The notes under the pieces were generated by a model, which made no database searches, was not told the origin of the DNA, and saw only the letters and a list, made by a program, of their open reading frames with translations. Position numbers and translations under genes: made by a program. DNA of 64,000 nucleotides. Origin: Haloplanus natans DSM 17983. GTDB lineage: Archaea > Halobacteriota > Halobacteria > Halobacteriales > Haloferacaceae. The stretch covers positions 3,022,938 to 3,086,937 of the forward strand of contig NZ_KE386573.1 of assembly GCF_000427685.1 (NCBI RefSeq), in the 5' to 3' direction. Below, piece by piece: positions 1 through 8,024 of this stretch (position 1 is its first letter; every line of letters begins with the position of its first letter).

Positions 1-283
1 CTGTTTCCGAAACGAACAGCGGATGCGACGGCGTCACTTCCACCTCGCGGCCGGACTCGGTACGAATCCGGTACATCCGGTCGGGTGCTTCCCGCTTCCA
101 GACCTTCGTCGCCCGTCCACGGGTAATCGTCCCATCGGCAGTCACCGTCTGGACGGGGAAATCGACCGACTGATACACCCCGTCGTCGACCAGCACAGGG
201 TTTTCTAGCCGTGATTCGACCAGCTCGCCGAGTTTTCGCTCGGTCCCGTCCCCGAGCACGACATTAGTATCAAATTTTTGGCA
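1..283 (-). mobile_element. N-terminal part of an intein in the MCM Walker A motif (partial)
   Basis: Self-splicing protein element inserted in frame inside the ATP-binding loop of MCM. It starts with the nucleophile Cys encoded at 281-283, immediately after GDPGTGK. Block A reads CQKFDTNVVLGDGT, and block B reads VTPSHPLF with the conserved Thr and His. Base composition around the junction is more AT-rich (AAATTTG) than the extein, consistent with transfer. The homing endonuclease, if any, and the C-terminal HN splice junction are outside the window. Insertion at the P-loop Lys/Ser junction is a known preferred intein site. Confidence 0.92.
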
Positions 284-1285
284 CTTGCCGGTCCCCGGAT
301 CACCGATCAACAGCATATGCAGGTCCCCCCGAATCCGCGACCCGTCGGGCAGGTGCTTCGTCACCCCCGAGAACAACTGGAGGATCATGGAGAGTTTCTC
401 CTCGTCGTAGCCGTAGATGGAGGGGGCGACGGAGGCGACCATCTCCTCGTAGATGTCGGGGTGGTTCGACAGTTCGATGATGTCGCGCTTGTCCGCCTCG
501 CTGATCTCCATGTCCTCGAACTGTTCGTCCTCGATTTCGACGCTGACGCCGTCCATATAGAGGTCGAACAGTTGGGATTTCTCGTTGCCCTCGGTCACCT
601 GATCGATGTGGAGGACGCCCGTGACGGTGACGTGGTCGCCGGCGGTCACCTTCCCGGTGATGTCGTCCTCGATGTCGATGTCGATGCTCTGGGGCGTCTC
701 GCCGCCGCGGAGGCCTTCGGGCGACTCCTGGACTCGGAGCTTCTGGGAGTCGACGAACTCGCTTTGATCGTAGTTGACGCGGAACGGGCCCTGTCGCTCA
801 CAGCCCTGGCACTCGTGGGGTTCCTGGAAGCCGCCGTCGCTCTGGGGGATATACGTCATCGTGCCACAGCGCTGGCACTCGAAGGCGGCCTCGGTGATCT
901 TCGGACGCACGTCGGTCGCCTTGCGGACGATGCCCGAGACGGCGATCATGCGCCCGACGTGGTTGTCGTGGACGCGGATCGACCGGATGTCGACGGATTC
1001 GGGGAGGTTCCGCAAGCGGACGTGGGCCTGTCCGAGCGACACGTCGGCCGGCAGGTCGTACACCCGAAGGGCCTCCTCCGCGAAGTCCTCGAGTTGGTCG
1101 GGTTGGGAGAGGTAGTCCTCGGCGAGGTCCTGATCGAACTGATACAGGTCGTCGTAGTCGACGTGGAGGGAGCGCTGCTCGTTGGGATATCGCTGGGCGA
1201 GTCGGCTGATCGCGTCGCGGTAGTAGTTCCGGTAGAACCGGACGAATCGATCGACCAGTTCCTGATTCGGCGACGACTGCGCCAT
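1..1285 (-). CDS. mcm: Replicative helicase MCM, 5' part, interrupted by an intein (partial)
   Basis: Replicative DNA helicase of the MCM AAA+ family, acting as a ring at replication forks. The reverse-strand frame opens at an ATG ending at 1285 and runs off the left edge. The N-terminal domain is followed by a zinc-binding element with cysteines at about residues 137, 140, 159 and 162 (FECQRC and ECQGC), then an OB-fold region. The AAA+ domain starts with the Walker A motif GDPGTGK near residue 334. Directly after that Lys the reading frame continues into an intein instead of the expected Ser/Thr, so the rest of the helicase lies outside the window. The start is supported by clear family similarity from the first residues onward. 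Confidence 0.93.
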   Translation of the reverse strand, partial: MAQSSPNQELVDRFVRFYRNYYRDAISRLAQRYPNEQRSLHVDYDDLYQFDQDLAEDYLSQPDQLEDFAEEALRVYDLPADVSLGQAHVRLRNLPESVDIRSIRVHDNHVGRMIAVSGIVRKATDVRPKITEAAFECQRCGTMTYIPQSDGGFQEPHECQGCERQGPFRVNYDQSEFVDSQKLRVQESPEGLRGGETPQSIDIDIEDDITGKVTAGDHVTVTGVLHIDQVTEGNEKSQLFDLYMDGVSVEIEDEQFEDMEISEADKRDIIELSNHPDIYEEMVASVAPSIYGYDEEKLSMILQLFSGVTKHLPDGSRIRGDLHMLLIGDPGTGKCQKFDTNVVLGDGTERKLGELVESRLENPVLVDDGVYQSVDFPVQTVTADGTITRGRATKVWKREAPDRMYRIRTESGREVEVTPSHPLFVSET

Positions 1286-1414
1286 TGAAACACCCTTGCG
1301 CGGGATGACCTAAGAGTCTTCGTTCGGACGACGAGGGCGAGCAGTCGCGCCGGGGGCGCGGCCGCGTCGACGGGGTGAGTCCGACGCCCGTTCGGCGTCA
1401 GGGACGCCGCCCGC

Positions 1415-1588
1415 TCATCCGCCGCCGCCCGCGACGCCGCTCCCGATGGCGGCGCCGCAGTCGTTGCACGCGACGACGTAGAAGCGCTTCGAGGACCGGA
1501 AGAGTCCGCCCATCTTCGAATCCATGTCGACGAACTCCACGTCCGATTCCTCCGCGATGGCGGCGTCGCACTCGGGGCAGTGTACCAT
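1415..1588 (-). CDS. Small zinc-ribbon protein
   Basis: A 57-residue protein with two cysteine pairs, CPEC near residues 4-7 and CNDC near residues 44-47, the layout of a zinc ribbon. Between them is a basic, hydrophobic stretch and the C-terminus is a Gly-rich tail. I chose the ATG ending at 1588 (MVHCPEC) rather than an upstream in-frame start, because the zinc ribbon begins right there. It sits between mcm and the next gene, all on the reverse strand. Probable role is protein or nucleic-acid contact, but no function can be read from the sequence. Confidence 0.75.
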   Translation of the reverse strand: MVHCPECDAAIAEESDVEFVDMDSKMGGLFRSSKRFYVVACNDCGAAIGSGVAGGGG

Positions 1589-1653
1589 ACCGGGAGTACC
1601 GACACCGCGTCCGGGCAAGTGTCTTCCCGACGCTCAAACTGGCGTTGTACCGA

Positions 1654-2181
1654 CTAGAGCGACACGTTCGTCTCGATGTCCTCGGTCGCCTCGCGCAGAC
1701 CGTCCTCGCGGGAATCGCTGGTGAGGCGACCGGAGAGGTCCGCGTCGGTCAACAGGTCGACGAAGGCGTCGCGAAAACGGTCGTTGGCGCGGGTGGCCTC
1801 GCGGTCGGCGGCGACGGCACGTTCGCGGATCGCGTCGGGAGCGTCGTCGTCGCGGTCACGATCGCGGACGAGGTGACAGTCGAGACGCGCCCAGGCGACC
1901 GTCTCGGCGTCGACGCCCACCGCGTCGGCGAGGGCGGCGTCGGTCTCGTCGCCGTAGAAACCCCGGATCAGGCGGAGGTACGCGTCCGTCTCGAGATCGG
2001 TCGCGAAGTCGTAGCGCTCGCGCATGGTCGCGACGAGGTCACGCAGGCGCGCGTCGACCGTCTCGGGGTCGTCGACGTCGACGAGTGAGCCGCGGCGCTC
2101 GGCCTGTCGCTCCGTCACCGTTCCCTCGCCGCCCGTCGCGTCGAGGAAGATGTCCCGTAGCTCCGCGGTTTTGTCGTCCAT
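1654..2181 (-). CDS. Conserved haloarchaeal protein, similar to conditioned medium-induced protein 4
   Basis: A 175-residue, acidic, mostly helical soluble protein with no membrane segment and no recognisable catalytic motif. The opening (MDDKTAELRDIFLDATGG) resembles the haloarchaeal family annotated as conditioned medium-induced protein 4, which I recall from memory and could not check. It lies upstream of the zinc-ribbon gene and mcm in the same direction, with about 65 bp to the zinc-ribbon gene, so co-transcription is possible. Function is unknown. Confidence 0.65.
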   Translation of the reverse strand: MDDKTAELRDIFLDATGGEGTVTERQAERRGSLVDVDDPETVDARLRDLVATMRERYDFATDLETDAYLRLIRGFYGDETDAALADAVGVDAETVAWARLDCHLVRDRDRDDDAPDAIRERAVAADREATRANDRFRDAFVDLLTDADLSGRLTSDSREDGLREATEDIETNVSL

Positions 2182-2231
2182 ACTACGTGTGAGGAGTTCG
2201 TTCGCGGTGAAAAACCCATCGGCGAGGAGTC

Positions 2232-2263
2232 TCGTCGACCACTACGTACTAAGTGGTTGACGA
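2232..2263. promoter_or_regulatory. Candidate BirA operator of the biotin uptake operon
   Basis: An imperfect inverted repeat with half-sites TCGTCGACC (2232-2240) and GGTTGACGA (2255-2263) separated by exactly 14 bases. The known biotin-repressor site of bacteria and archaea is TTGTAAACC-N14-GGTTTACAA, so both arm shape and spacing fit. It ends 15 bp before the bioY start codon and overlaps the expected core promoter, so binding would repress bioYMN when biotin is plentiful. No birA gene is in the window. The call is inferred from sequence match and position. Confidence 0.7.
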
Positions 2264-2277
2264 GCGTGGCTGACGGT

Positions 2278-2862
2278 ATGTCGACGCCAACGGACTCCGT
2301 CGAACTGGTAGGCGACGAGGCGGCGGGCAACGTCGCCCGCGCGGTGTTGTTCGCGGCCGCGACTAGTGCTACGGCGCCCGTGGACATGGTCCACCCGCTC
2401 GCCCCGAACGTTCCGATCACGCTCCAGACGCTCTGGGTCTACCTCGCGGGGGTCGTCCTCGGACCCCTGTGGGCGGGCGTCGCGTTCACCCTCTACCTGC
2501 TCGCTGGCCTGATCGGCCTGCCCGTCTTCGCGGGCGGGAACGCCGGCCTCGGCGTCCTGCTCGGCCCGACGGGTGGGTTCCTCGTCGGGTTCCCCCTCGC
2601 CGCGATGACAATCGGCGCCGTTGCCCACGGCACCAGCGGGTTGAACCCACTCGACTCGATTCCGATCCCCCGCCTCGTAGCCGCGCTCGTGGCGGGGACG
2701 GCCGTCGTCTACGCCGCCGGCGCCGTCGGCTACGCCCTCGTCCAGGCCATCGGCCTCCTCGCGGCCGTCTCGGCCGTCGTGGTTCCCTTCCTGCCGGTCG
2801 CCGGGCTGAAAGTCGCCGCGACGGTCGCCATCGTCCGCAGCGACGGCCTGGTCGCTCGATGA
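2278..2862 (+). CDS. bioY: Biotin ECF transporter S component BioY
   Basis: Membrane substrate-binding subunit of an energy-coupling factor biotin importer. It has about six hydrophobic segments and BioY hallmarks: the motif PNVPITLQTLWVYLAG near the N-terminus, followed by a Gly-rich GPTGGFLVGFPLA. Length is 194 residues, normal for BioY. I chose the ATG at 2278; an upstream in-frame start would read through the putative operator. Its stop overlaps the ATPase start (ATGA), and the three genes bioY, bioM and bioN form one operon. Confidence 0.93.
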   Translation: MSTPTDSVELVGDEAAGNVARAVLFAAATSATAPVDMVHPLAPNVPITLQTLWVYLAGVVLGPLWAGVAFTLYLLAGLIGLPVFAGGNAGLGVLLGPTGGFLVGFPLAAMTIGAVAHGTSGLNPLDSIPIPRLVAALVAGTAVVYAAGAVGYALVQAIGLLAAVSAVVVPFLPVAGLKVAATVAIVRSDGLVAR

Positions 2863-3563
2863 CGATCACCGTCGAGGATTACACGTATCGGTACGACGAC
2901 GACGCCATCCCCGCCGTCGACGGCGTCTCCCTCACCGTCGCGGACGGCGAGTTCCTCGTCCTCGCCGGCGCGAACGGCTCGGGGAAGACGACGCTCGTTC
3001 GCGGGTTCAACGGCCTCGTGACCCCCGACGCCGGCACCGTGTGCGTCAACGGCCGCCCCGTGGACGGGGACCTCGTCGCCGCCCGTGCGAGCGTCGGCAT
3101 GGTGTTTCAGGACCCCCGCGACGGCTTCGTCGCGGCGACGGTCGGGGCCGACGTGGCGTTCGGACCAGAGAATCTGGGGCTGGAACGGGCGGAGATCGAC
3201 CGCCGGGTCGACGACGCCCTCGACGCCGTGCGGATGCGGGGTCGACACGAGGACCGTATCGACGAACTCTCGGGCGGCGAGCGCGAACGCGTCGCCATCG
3301 CGGGCGCGCTGGCGATGGACCCCGATCATCTCGTCCTCGACGAACCGTTCACCGGACTCGACCTCCGCGCGCGGGAGTCGGTGCTCGACCGCCTCGCCGC
3401 CCTCAACGCGTCGGGCGTGAGCGTCGTCGTCGTCACCCACGACCTGCGGGACCTGTCCGCGCTCGCGGACCGAACCGTCGTGCTCGCGGACGGGTCGGTG
3501 GCGCTCGACTGCGCCGACCCGCCGGCCGCCGACCTGCGCGACCTCGGCGTTCGCCCGCCATGA
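2859..3563 (+). CDS. bioM: Biotin ECF transporter ATPase BioM
   Basis: Cytoplasmic ABC ATPase that drives biotin uptake with BioY and BioN. Walker A GANGSGKTT is at about residues 37-45, then the Q-loop (MVFQDP), signature LSGGERERVAIAGAL, Walker B LVLDEPFTGLD and the switch His in THDLRDLS. At 234 residues it is a single-domain EcfA-type protein, here alone rather than as an A1/A2 pair. It starts inside the bioY stop codon (ATGA) and ends inside the bioN start, so the three are translationally coupled. Confidence 0.93.
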   Translation: MTITVEDYTYRYDDDAIPAVDGVSLTVADGEFLVLAGANGSGKTTLVRGFNGLVTPDAGTVCVNGRPVDGDLVAARASVGMVFQDPRDGFVAATVGADVAFGPENLGLERAEIDRRVDDALDAVRMRGRHEDRIDELSGGERERVAIAGALAMDPDHLVLDEPFTGLDLRARESVLDRLAALNASGVSVVVVTHDLRDLSALADRTVVLADGSVALDCADPPAADLRDLGVRPP

Positions 3564-4264
3564 TCACCTACGCCGCGGGTGACACCCTCGTCCACCGCCT
3601 CGACCCTCGGACCAAGCTGTTCGTCCAGGCCACCGTCGCCGTCGCCGCGTTCGCGCACACGACGCCGCGGGGCCTGGTCGTCCTCACGGCGTTTGCCGTG
3701 TCCGTCTGCTGGCTGGCGGCGACGCCCCTGCTCGCCAGCCTGCGCACCTACCGGGCTTTCCTCCCCTTCCTCGTCGCCGGGCCACTCGTGGAGGGCGTCA
3801 CCCTCGGCGCCCCGTGGTTCGTCCCCGCCGACGCCGCCACGCCCGCGCTGGCGAGCTATCGGGTCGTCCTCCTGCTTCTCGTCTCGACGGCGTACATCCG
3901 CACGACCCGGGTCCGGGAGTCGCGGGCGGCGATCCAGTGGCTCGTCCCCGGCCGCCCCGGCGTCGTTCTCGGGGCGGGGGTCGGGTTCGTCCTCCGATTT
4001 CTCCCTCTGCTCCGCGACGACCTCTCTTCGATCCGGGCGGCGATGGACGCGCGTCTCGGTTCGGAGCGCTCGCTCCGCGAGCGGATTCGCCTGGTCGGCG
4101 TCACCGGGCTCCGGCGGGTGTTCGTCCGGGCCGACCGCTTCGCACTCGCGCTCCAGGCCCGCTGTTTCGCCTGGAACCCGACGTTGCCGCCGCTGTCGGC
4201 GACGTGGCGGGACGCACCCGCGGCGCTGGTGGGGGTGGCGCTGGTGGCGTGGGCCGTGCTGTGA
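3560..4264 (+). CDS. bioN: Biotin ECF transporter T component BioN
   Basis: Transmembrane coupling subunit that joins the BioM ATPase to BioY. It has about five membrane segments, the N-terminal HRLDPRTKL motif typical of CbiQ/EcfT proteins, and C-terminal charged helices (RAAMDARLGSERS and RRVFVRADRFALAL) that correspond to the coupling helices. Length is 234 residues. The start overlaps the bioM stop. A T component inside the operon means this is a dedicated biotin system and need not share a general EcfT. Confidence 0.9.
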   Translation: MITYAAGDTLVHRLDPRTKLFVQATVAVAAFAHTTPRGLVVLTAFAVSVCWLAATPLLASLRTYRAFLPFLVAGPLVEGVTLGAPWFVPADAATPALASYRVVLLLLVSTAYIRTTRVRESRAAIQWLVPGRPGVVLGAGVGFVLRFLPLLRDDLSSIRAAMDARLGSERSLRERIRLVGVTGLRRVFVRADRFALALQARCFAWNPTLPPLSATWRDAPAALVGVALVAWAVL

Positions 4265-4299
4265 CAACCTTTAACCCCCACCTGCGCTCCTCACTACGT

Positions 4300-6414
4300 A
4301 TGCCCGTCCTCCAGACGGACGCCGTCACGCGGGAGACGTTCTGGACCATCGGTCCCGTCGGCGAGGCCGCCTTCTACTACCTCGCGGCCGTCGCCATCCT
4401 CGTCTTCCTGTACGGCGTCTACGCCCGCGTCACGGCGTACGCCGCGGCGCCCGCGGACCCGTTCGACCGCCTCGACGACCTGCCCGGCCGCGTCGCCCAC
4501 GCCACCCGCCTCCTCCTCTCGAACGAGGCGCAGTTCGACCGCGACACCTACGCCGGCGTCATGCACACGTTCATCGTGTGGGGCTTTCTCACCCTGCTCA
4601 TCGGGACGACCATCCTCGCCATCGACATGGACATCTGGACGAAGCTGCTGGGTCGGGACTCGTTTTTCGTCGGCGACTTCTACCTCTCGTACTCGCTGGT
4701 GATGGACGCCCTCGGTCTCCTGTTCGTCGTCGGCGTCGGGATGGCCATCTGGCGGCGCTACGGCGTCCGCGATCCGCGGTTGTGGGGCAAGCACACCGAC
4801 CTGGAGGACGACGCCTTCGTTCTCACCCTGTTTGCCCTGGGCGTCGGCGGCTACGTCGTCGAGGGCCTGCGCATCCTCGGCACCGACTTCCCCGCCTTCG
4901 AGACGGTGAGTTTCGTCGGCTACGCGCTGGCGCTGGTCGGACGGGCGGCGGGCATCTCGCCCGCGACGGCCGAAGCCGCCTACGCCGCCGTCTGGTGGAG
5001 CCACGCCCTCCTCGCGCTGGGTTTCATTGCCCTCCTGCCATACGCCAAACCCGTTCACATGCTCACGTCGATGGCGAACATCGTCACCCGCGACGAGAAG
5101 GCGGGCAAGCGCCTGCCGGGCGTCCCCGCCGACCTGCCGCCCGAGGAAATCGGCACCGGCTCCGTGGACGACTTTACGTGGCGCGAACGCCTCGATCAGG
5201 ACGCCTGCACCACCTGTGGCCGGTGTTCCTCGGCCTGTCCCGCAGAGGAGGTGGGCCGCAACCTCGACCCGCGGAACGTCATCCTCGATCTGAAGACCTA
5301 CCGTGAAAGGCGGGCGGCCGGCGACGGCGACGAGATACCCATCGTCGGTTCGGGGGGCGAGAGCGTCATCGACGCCGAGTCGATGCACGCCTGCCTCTCC
5401 TGTATGGCCTGCATGGACGCCTGCCCGGTCGATATCGAGCACGTCAAGCAGTTCACGGGGATGAACCGACGGCTCACGGAGTCGGGCGAGATGGACCCCC
5501 ACGTCCAGGACGCGATGATGAACGCCTTCCAACAGGGCAACGTCTTCGGCGACCCCGCACGCAAGCGCCCGGAGTGGACCGAAGCCCTCGACTTCGAGGT
5601 GCCCGACGCCCGCGAGGAGGCCGTGGAGTTCCTGTGGTACGTCGGCGACTACCCCTCCTACGACGACCGGAACAAGCGCGTCGCGCAGTCGCTCGCGCGC
5701 CTCTTCGAAGCCGCGGGCGTCTCCTACGGCATCCTCTACGAGGACGAAGCCCACGACGGCAACGACGTGCGCCGGGTCGGCGAGGAGGGCCTCTACGAGA
5801 TGCTGGTCGAGGACAACGCCGCCGCCTTCGCCGACGCCGAGTTCGACGAACTCGTCTGTACCGATCCGCACAGCTACAACACGTTCACCCACGAATACCC
5901 CGAGATGGTCGAGGAGTTCGACGCCCCCGTCTCCCACTACACCGAAGTGGTCGAACGGCTGGTCCGCGAGGGTCGTCTCGACGTGCCCGCCTCCCTCGGT
6001 CGGACCGTCACGTACCACGACCCCTGTCACCTCGGGCGCATGAACGACGTGTACGAGGCGCCGCGTGACCTCGTTCGCGCGACGGGGGCGACGCTGGCGG
6101 AGATGCCGCGCAACCGGTCGAACTCCTTTTGTTGTGGCGGCGGCGGTGGTGGGGTCTGGACCGAAGTCGAGGAGGAGATGAAGCCGAGCGAGGAACGGCT
6201 CCGCGAAGCCGTAGAGGACACGAGCGGAGATGTCGAGCAGTTCGTCGTCGCCTGCCCGATGTGTACGACGATGTTCGAGGACGGCCGCAAGACGGGCGGG
6301 TTCGAGGACGACGTGGAAATCGTCGATCTGACGGAACTGCTGGTGGAGGCGATCGACGAAGGTGGGGCCGTCGTCGACGACGCGAACGGTCGAACGGGCG
6401 CGAAAGCGGACTGA
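4300..6414 (+). CDS. Membrane-bound heterodisulfide reductase-like Fe-S protein (possible ETF:quinone oxidoreductase)
   Basis: A 704-residue fusion. Residues 1 to about 270 form five or six membrane helices like the NarI/HdrE cytochrome b subunit, with candidate heme His residues (HTFIVWGF, WWSHALLALGF). Next come two ferredoxin-type 4Fe-4S motifs, CTTCGRCSSACP and CLSCMACMDACP. The C-terminal half carries HdrD-type CCG modules (HDPCHLGRM, FCCGGGGGG, CPMCTTMF); the first module is degenerate. This architecture matches membrane proteins proposed to pass electrons from ETF to the quinone pool during acyl-CoA oxidation. That role is inference; an acyl-CoA dehydrogenase lies about 2.5 kb away. 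Confidence 0.85.
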   Translation: MPVLQTDAVTRETFWTIGPVGEAAFYYLAAVAILVFLYGVYARVTAYAAAPADPFDRLDDLPGRVAHATRLLLSNEAQFDRDTYAGVMHTFIVWGFLTLLIGTTILAIDMDIWTKLLGRDSFFVGDFYLSYSLVMDALGLLFVVGVGMAIWRRYGVRDPRLWGKHTDLEDDAFVLTLFALGVGGYVVEGLRILGTDFPAFETVSFVGYALALVGRAAGISPATAEAAYAAVWWSHALLALGFIALLPYAKPVHMLTSMANIVTRDEKAGKRLPGVPADLPPEEIGTGSVDDFTWRERLDQDACTTCGRCSSACPAEEVGRNLDPRNVILDLKTYRERRAAGDGDEIPIVGSGGESVIDAESMHACLSCMACMDACPVDIEHVKQFTGMNRRLTESGEMDPHVQDAMMNAFQQGNVFGDPARKRPEWTEALDFEVPDAREEAVEFLWYVGDYPSYDDRNKRVAQSLARLFEAAGVSYGILYEDEAHDGNDVRRVGEEGLYEMLVEDNAAAFADAEFDELVCTDPHSYNTFTHEYPEMVEEFDAPVSHYTEVVERLVREGRLDVPASLGRTVTYHDPCHLGRMNDVYEAPRDLVRATGATLAEMPRNRSNSFCCGGGGGGVWTEVEEEMKPSEERLREAVEDTSGDVEQFVVACPMCTTMFEDGRKTGGFEDDVEIVDLTELLVEAIDEGGAVVDDANGRTGAKAD

Positions 6415-6422
6415 ACGCCCGA

Positions 6423-6428
6423 TTTTTT
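6423..6428 (+). terminator. Oligo-T terminator candidate after the Fe-S protein gene
   Basis: A run of six T residues in an otherwise very GC-rich region, about 10 bp after the stop codon at 6414. Archaeal RNA polymerase terminates at such oligo-U stretches without needing a hairpin. Confidence 0.45.
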
Positions 6429-6438
6429 CGTCCGCAAT

Positions 6439-6654
6439 GTGGTCTCCGTCCTCTCGGTCCTCGTCGGCGTCGGCGCCTACGCCCTCCTCGTCGCGCGGGC
6501 CGTCGTCGTCTCGCCCGTGGTCAGCGGCGTCGGTGGCCTCGTTTTCGTCTCGGGGACTCCGACGCCGCCGCTCGGCCCGGCGGCGGTTGGCGTCGTCGCG
6601 TCACTCGGCCGGGCGTTCGTCGTCATCCCGCAGAAAGAGCCCGAACGCCGCTGA
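6439..6654 (+). CDS. Possible small membrane protein (doubtful)
   Basis: A GTG-initiated frame of 71 codons with two hydrophobic segments (residues 1-25 and about 28-58) and a basic tail. It starts 25 bp after the Fe-S protein stop and its last 54 bases overlap the 3' end of the convergent MFS gene. The first 54 residues use a region not claimed by any other gene, which is the only support. High GC makes long chance frames common here, so it may not be real. Confidence 0.25.
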   Translation: MVSVLSVLVGVGAYALLVARAVVVSPVVSGVGGLVFVSGTPTPPLGPAAVGVVASLGRAFVVIPQKEPERR

Positions 6655-7866
6655 GCCGCGGGGTCGGCGCTCCCGGCCGACGAGTCGCCCGAGAGCGAGG
6701 GCGGCGGCCGCGACGGCGAGAAGAGCCGCGAGCAGGCCGAAGCCGACGGTCCAGCCGGCGGCGTCGGCCAGCGTACCGACGACAGCGGGGCCGAGCGCCC
6801 CGACGAGGATGTACCCCGTGCGCACGGCGCCGAAGCCGACGCCACGCTCGGCGTCAGCGAGAGCGTCGACGGCCCGCGACTGCACCGGCGGCCCCCACGC
6901 CATCGCGATACCGACGAGCGCCACGGCCGGGAGGGCCGCGGCGAGACTCCCACCGACCGCGAGCGATACGTAGCCGACGGCGCCCGTCGCGAAGAGCACG
7001 CCGGTGACTGCGTCGCGGCCGAGCCGATCCGAGAGCCACCCGCTCACGGGCTGTAGCGCCGCCACGACGACGAAATACGCCCCGAACAGCGCGCCCGCCG
7101 TCGACAGCGGGAGTCCGTACCCCTCGACGAGGAGTGTGGGAAGAAAGGACAGCGTCGCCAGCGCGGCGAACTCCCCGACTGTCGCCAGCGCGGCCGCCGC
7201 GGCGACCGGCGGGCGGGCGAGTACGCCGAGGAGTTCGCGTGGACGGACCGCCACCCCGCCGTCGGCTCGCGCCGTCGACCGGAGGCGTGGCGACGGATCG
7301 CTCCGACCACGAAAGAGGACGACCCCGAACGCACCGGCGGCGACGACGGCGCCGCTCCCGAGGGCGACGCGCCAGCCGAACCGAGCGCCGAGGAGCGCGG
7401 CCAGCGCGGGGGCGACCAGCCCCGCGGCCTGACTGCCGACGCGGTGAACGCCGATGACGCCGCCCATGCCGTCGAATCGGGCGGCGAGCAACGCCGTCGC
7501 CGGCGTGTAGTAGAGGCCGGCGCCGACGCCCAGTAGGAGGGCAACGGCACCGAAGGTGAGCAGGGAAGGCGCCGCCGCGAGGGCGGCGGCCGCGACGGCG
7601 GTACAGCCGAGTGCCGCGAGGACGACCCGCCGCGGACCGTACCGATCCCCGGCGGCGCCGCTCGGCGCCTGCACGCAGGCGTACACCAACCACATCCCGG
7701 TGAGGATCACCCCGATGGTGCCACGTGAGACGCCGAACGCCCCCCGGAGCGACGGGACGACGGGGCTGACGAGCAACTGCGCGAGACGCACCGCGAAGTA
7801 CGCCCCGACACACACCGAGAGCGCGGCGTACCGCTCGTCCCACCACGACACCGCCAATATCGACAT
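6601..7866 (-). CDS. MFS transporter
   Basis: A 421-residue major facilitator superfamily permease with about 12 membrane helices in two halves. The loop after helix 2 carries the family motif A region (GAAGDRYGPRR) and the second half repeats it (GWLSDRLGRDAV). The substrate cannot be told from sequence. The ATG ending at 7866 gives an N-terminus just before helix 1, and a palindromic TATA element lies 17-28 bp upstream. It is divergent from the cupin gene across about 160 bp. Confidence 0.88.
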   Translation of the reverse strand: MSILAVSWWDERYAALSVCVGAYFAVRLAQLLVSPVVPSLRGAFGVSRGTIGVILTGMWLVYACVQAPSGAAGDRYGPRRVVLAALGCTAVAAAALAAAPSLLTFGAVALLLGVGAGLYYTPATALLAARFDGMGGVIGVHRVGSQAAGLVAPALAALLGARFGWRVALGSGAVVAAGAFGVVLFRGRSDPSPRLRSTARADGGVAVRPRELLGVLARPPVAAAAALATVGEFAALATLSFLPTLLVEGYGLPLSTAGALFGAYFVVVAALQPVSGWLSDRLGRDAVTGVLFATGAVGYVSLAVGGSLAAALPAVALVGIAMAWGPPVQSRAVDALADAERGVGFGAVRTGYILVGALGPAVVGTLADAAGWTVGFGLLAALLAVAAAALALGRLVGRERRPRGSAAFGLFLRDDDERPAE

Positions 7867-7882
7867 ACAGTGTCATGGTTAG

Positions 7883-7894
7883 TACTATATAGTA
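7883..7894. promoter_or_regulatory. Palindromic TATA element upstream of the MFS gene
   Basis: TACTATATAGTA, a perfect 12-bp palindrome in a GC-rich background. Relative to the reverse-strand MFS start (7866) it lies 17-28 bp upstream, where the TATA box of a leaderless transcript should be. The symmetry suggests that a repressor may also bind here, as in many drug-exporter promoters. Promoter role is likely; operator role is inference. Confidence 0.55.
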
Positions 7895-7944
7895 ATATGT
7901 TCTTCGCTGGCGGCGTATAGTAGCCTTCGTAAGTCATCGCACGT

Positions 7945-7970
7945 CTGATCGCGGGACTGCGTGCGATCAG
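7945..7970. promoter_or_regulatory. Inverted repeat in the MFS/cupin divergent region
   Basis: Perfect 8-bp arms CTGATCGC (7945-7952) and GCGATCAG (7963-7970) around a 10-bp spacer, located 55-80 bp upstream of the cupin start. It could be an operator for the cupin gene or a hairpin. No regulator gene is adjacent. Confidence 0.4.
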
Positions 7971-8024
7971 GTGTGCGAACAGTTCCAAACGCGACTATAT
8001 GTGGCGGGGCACCGAATCGCCGCC

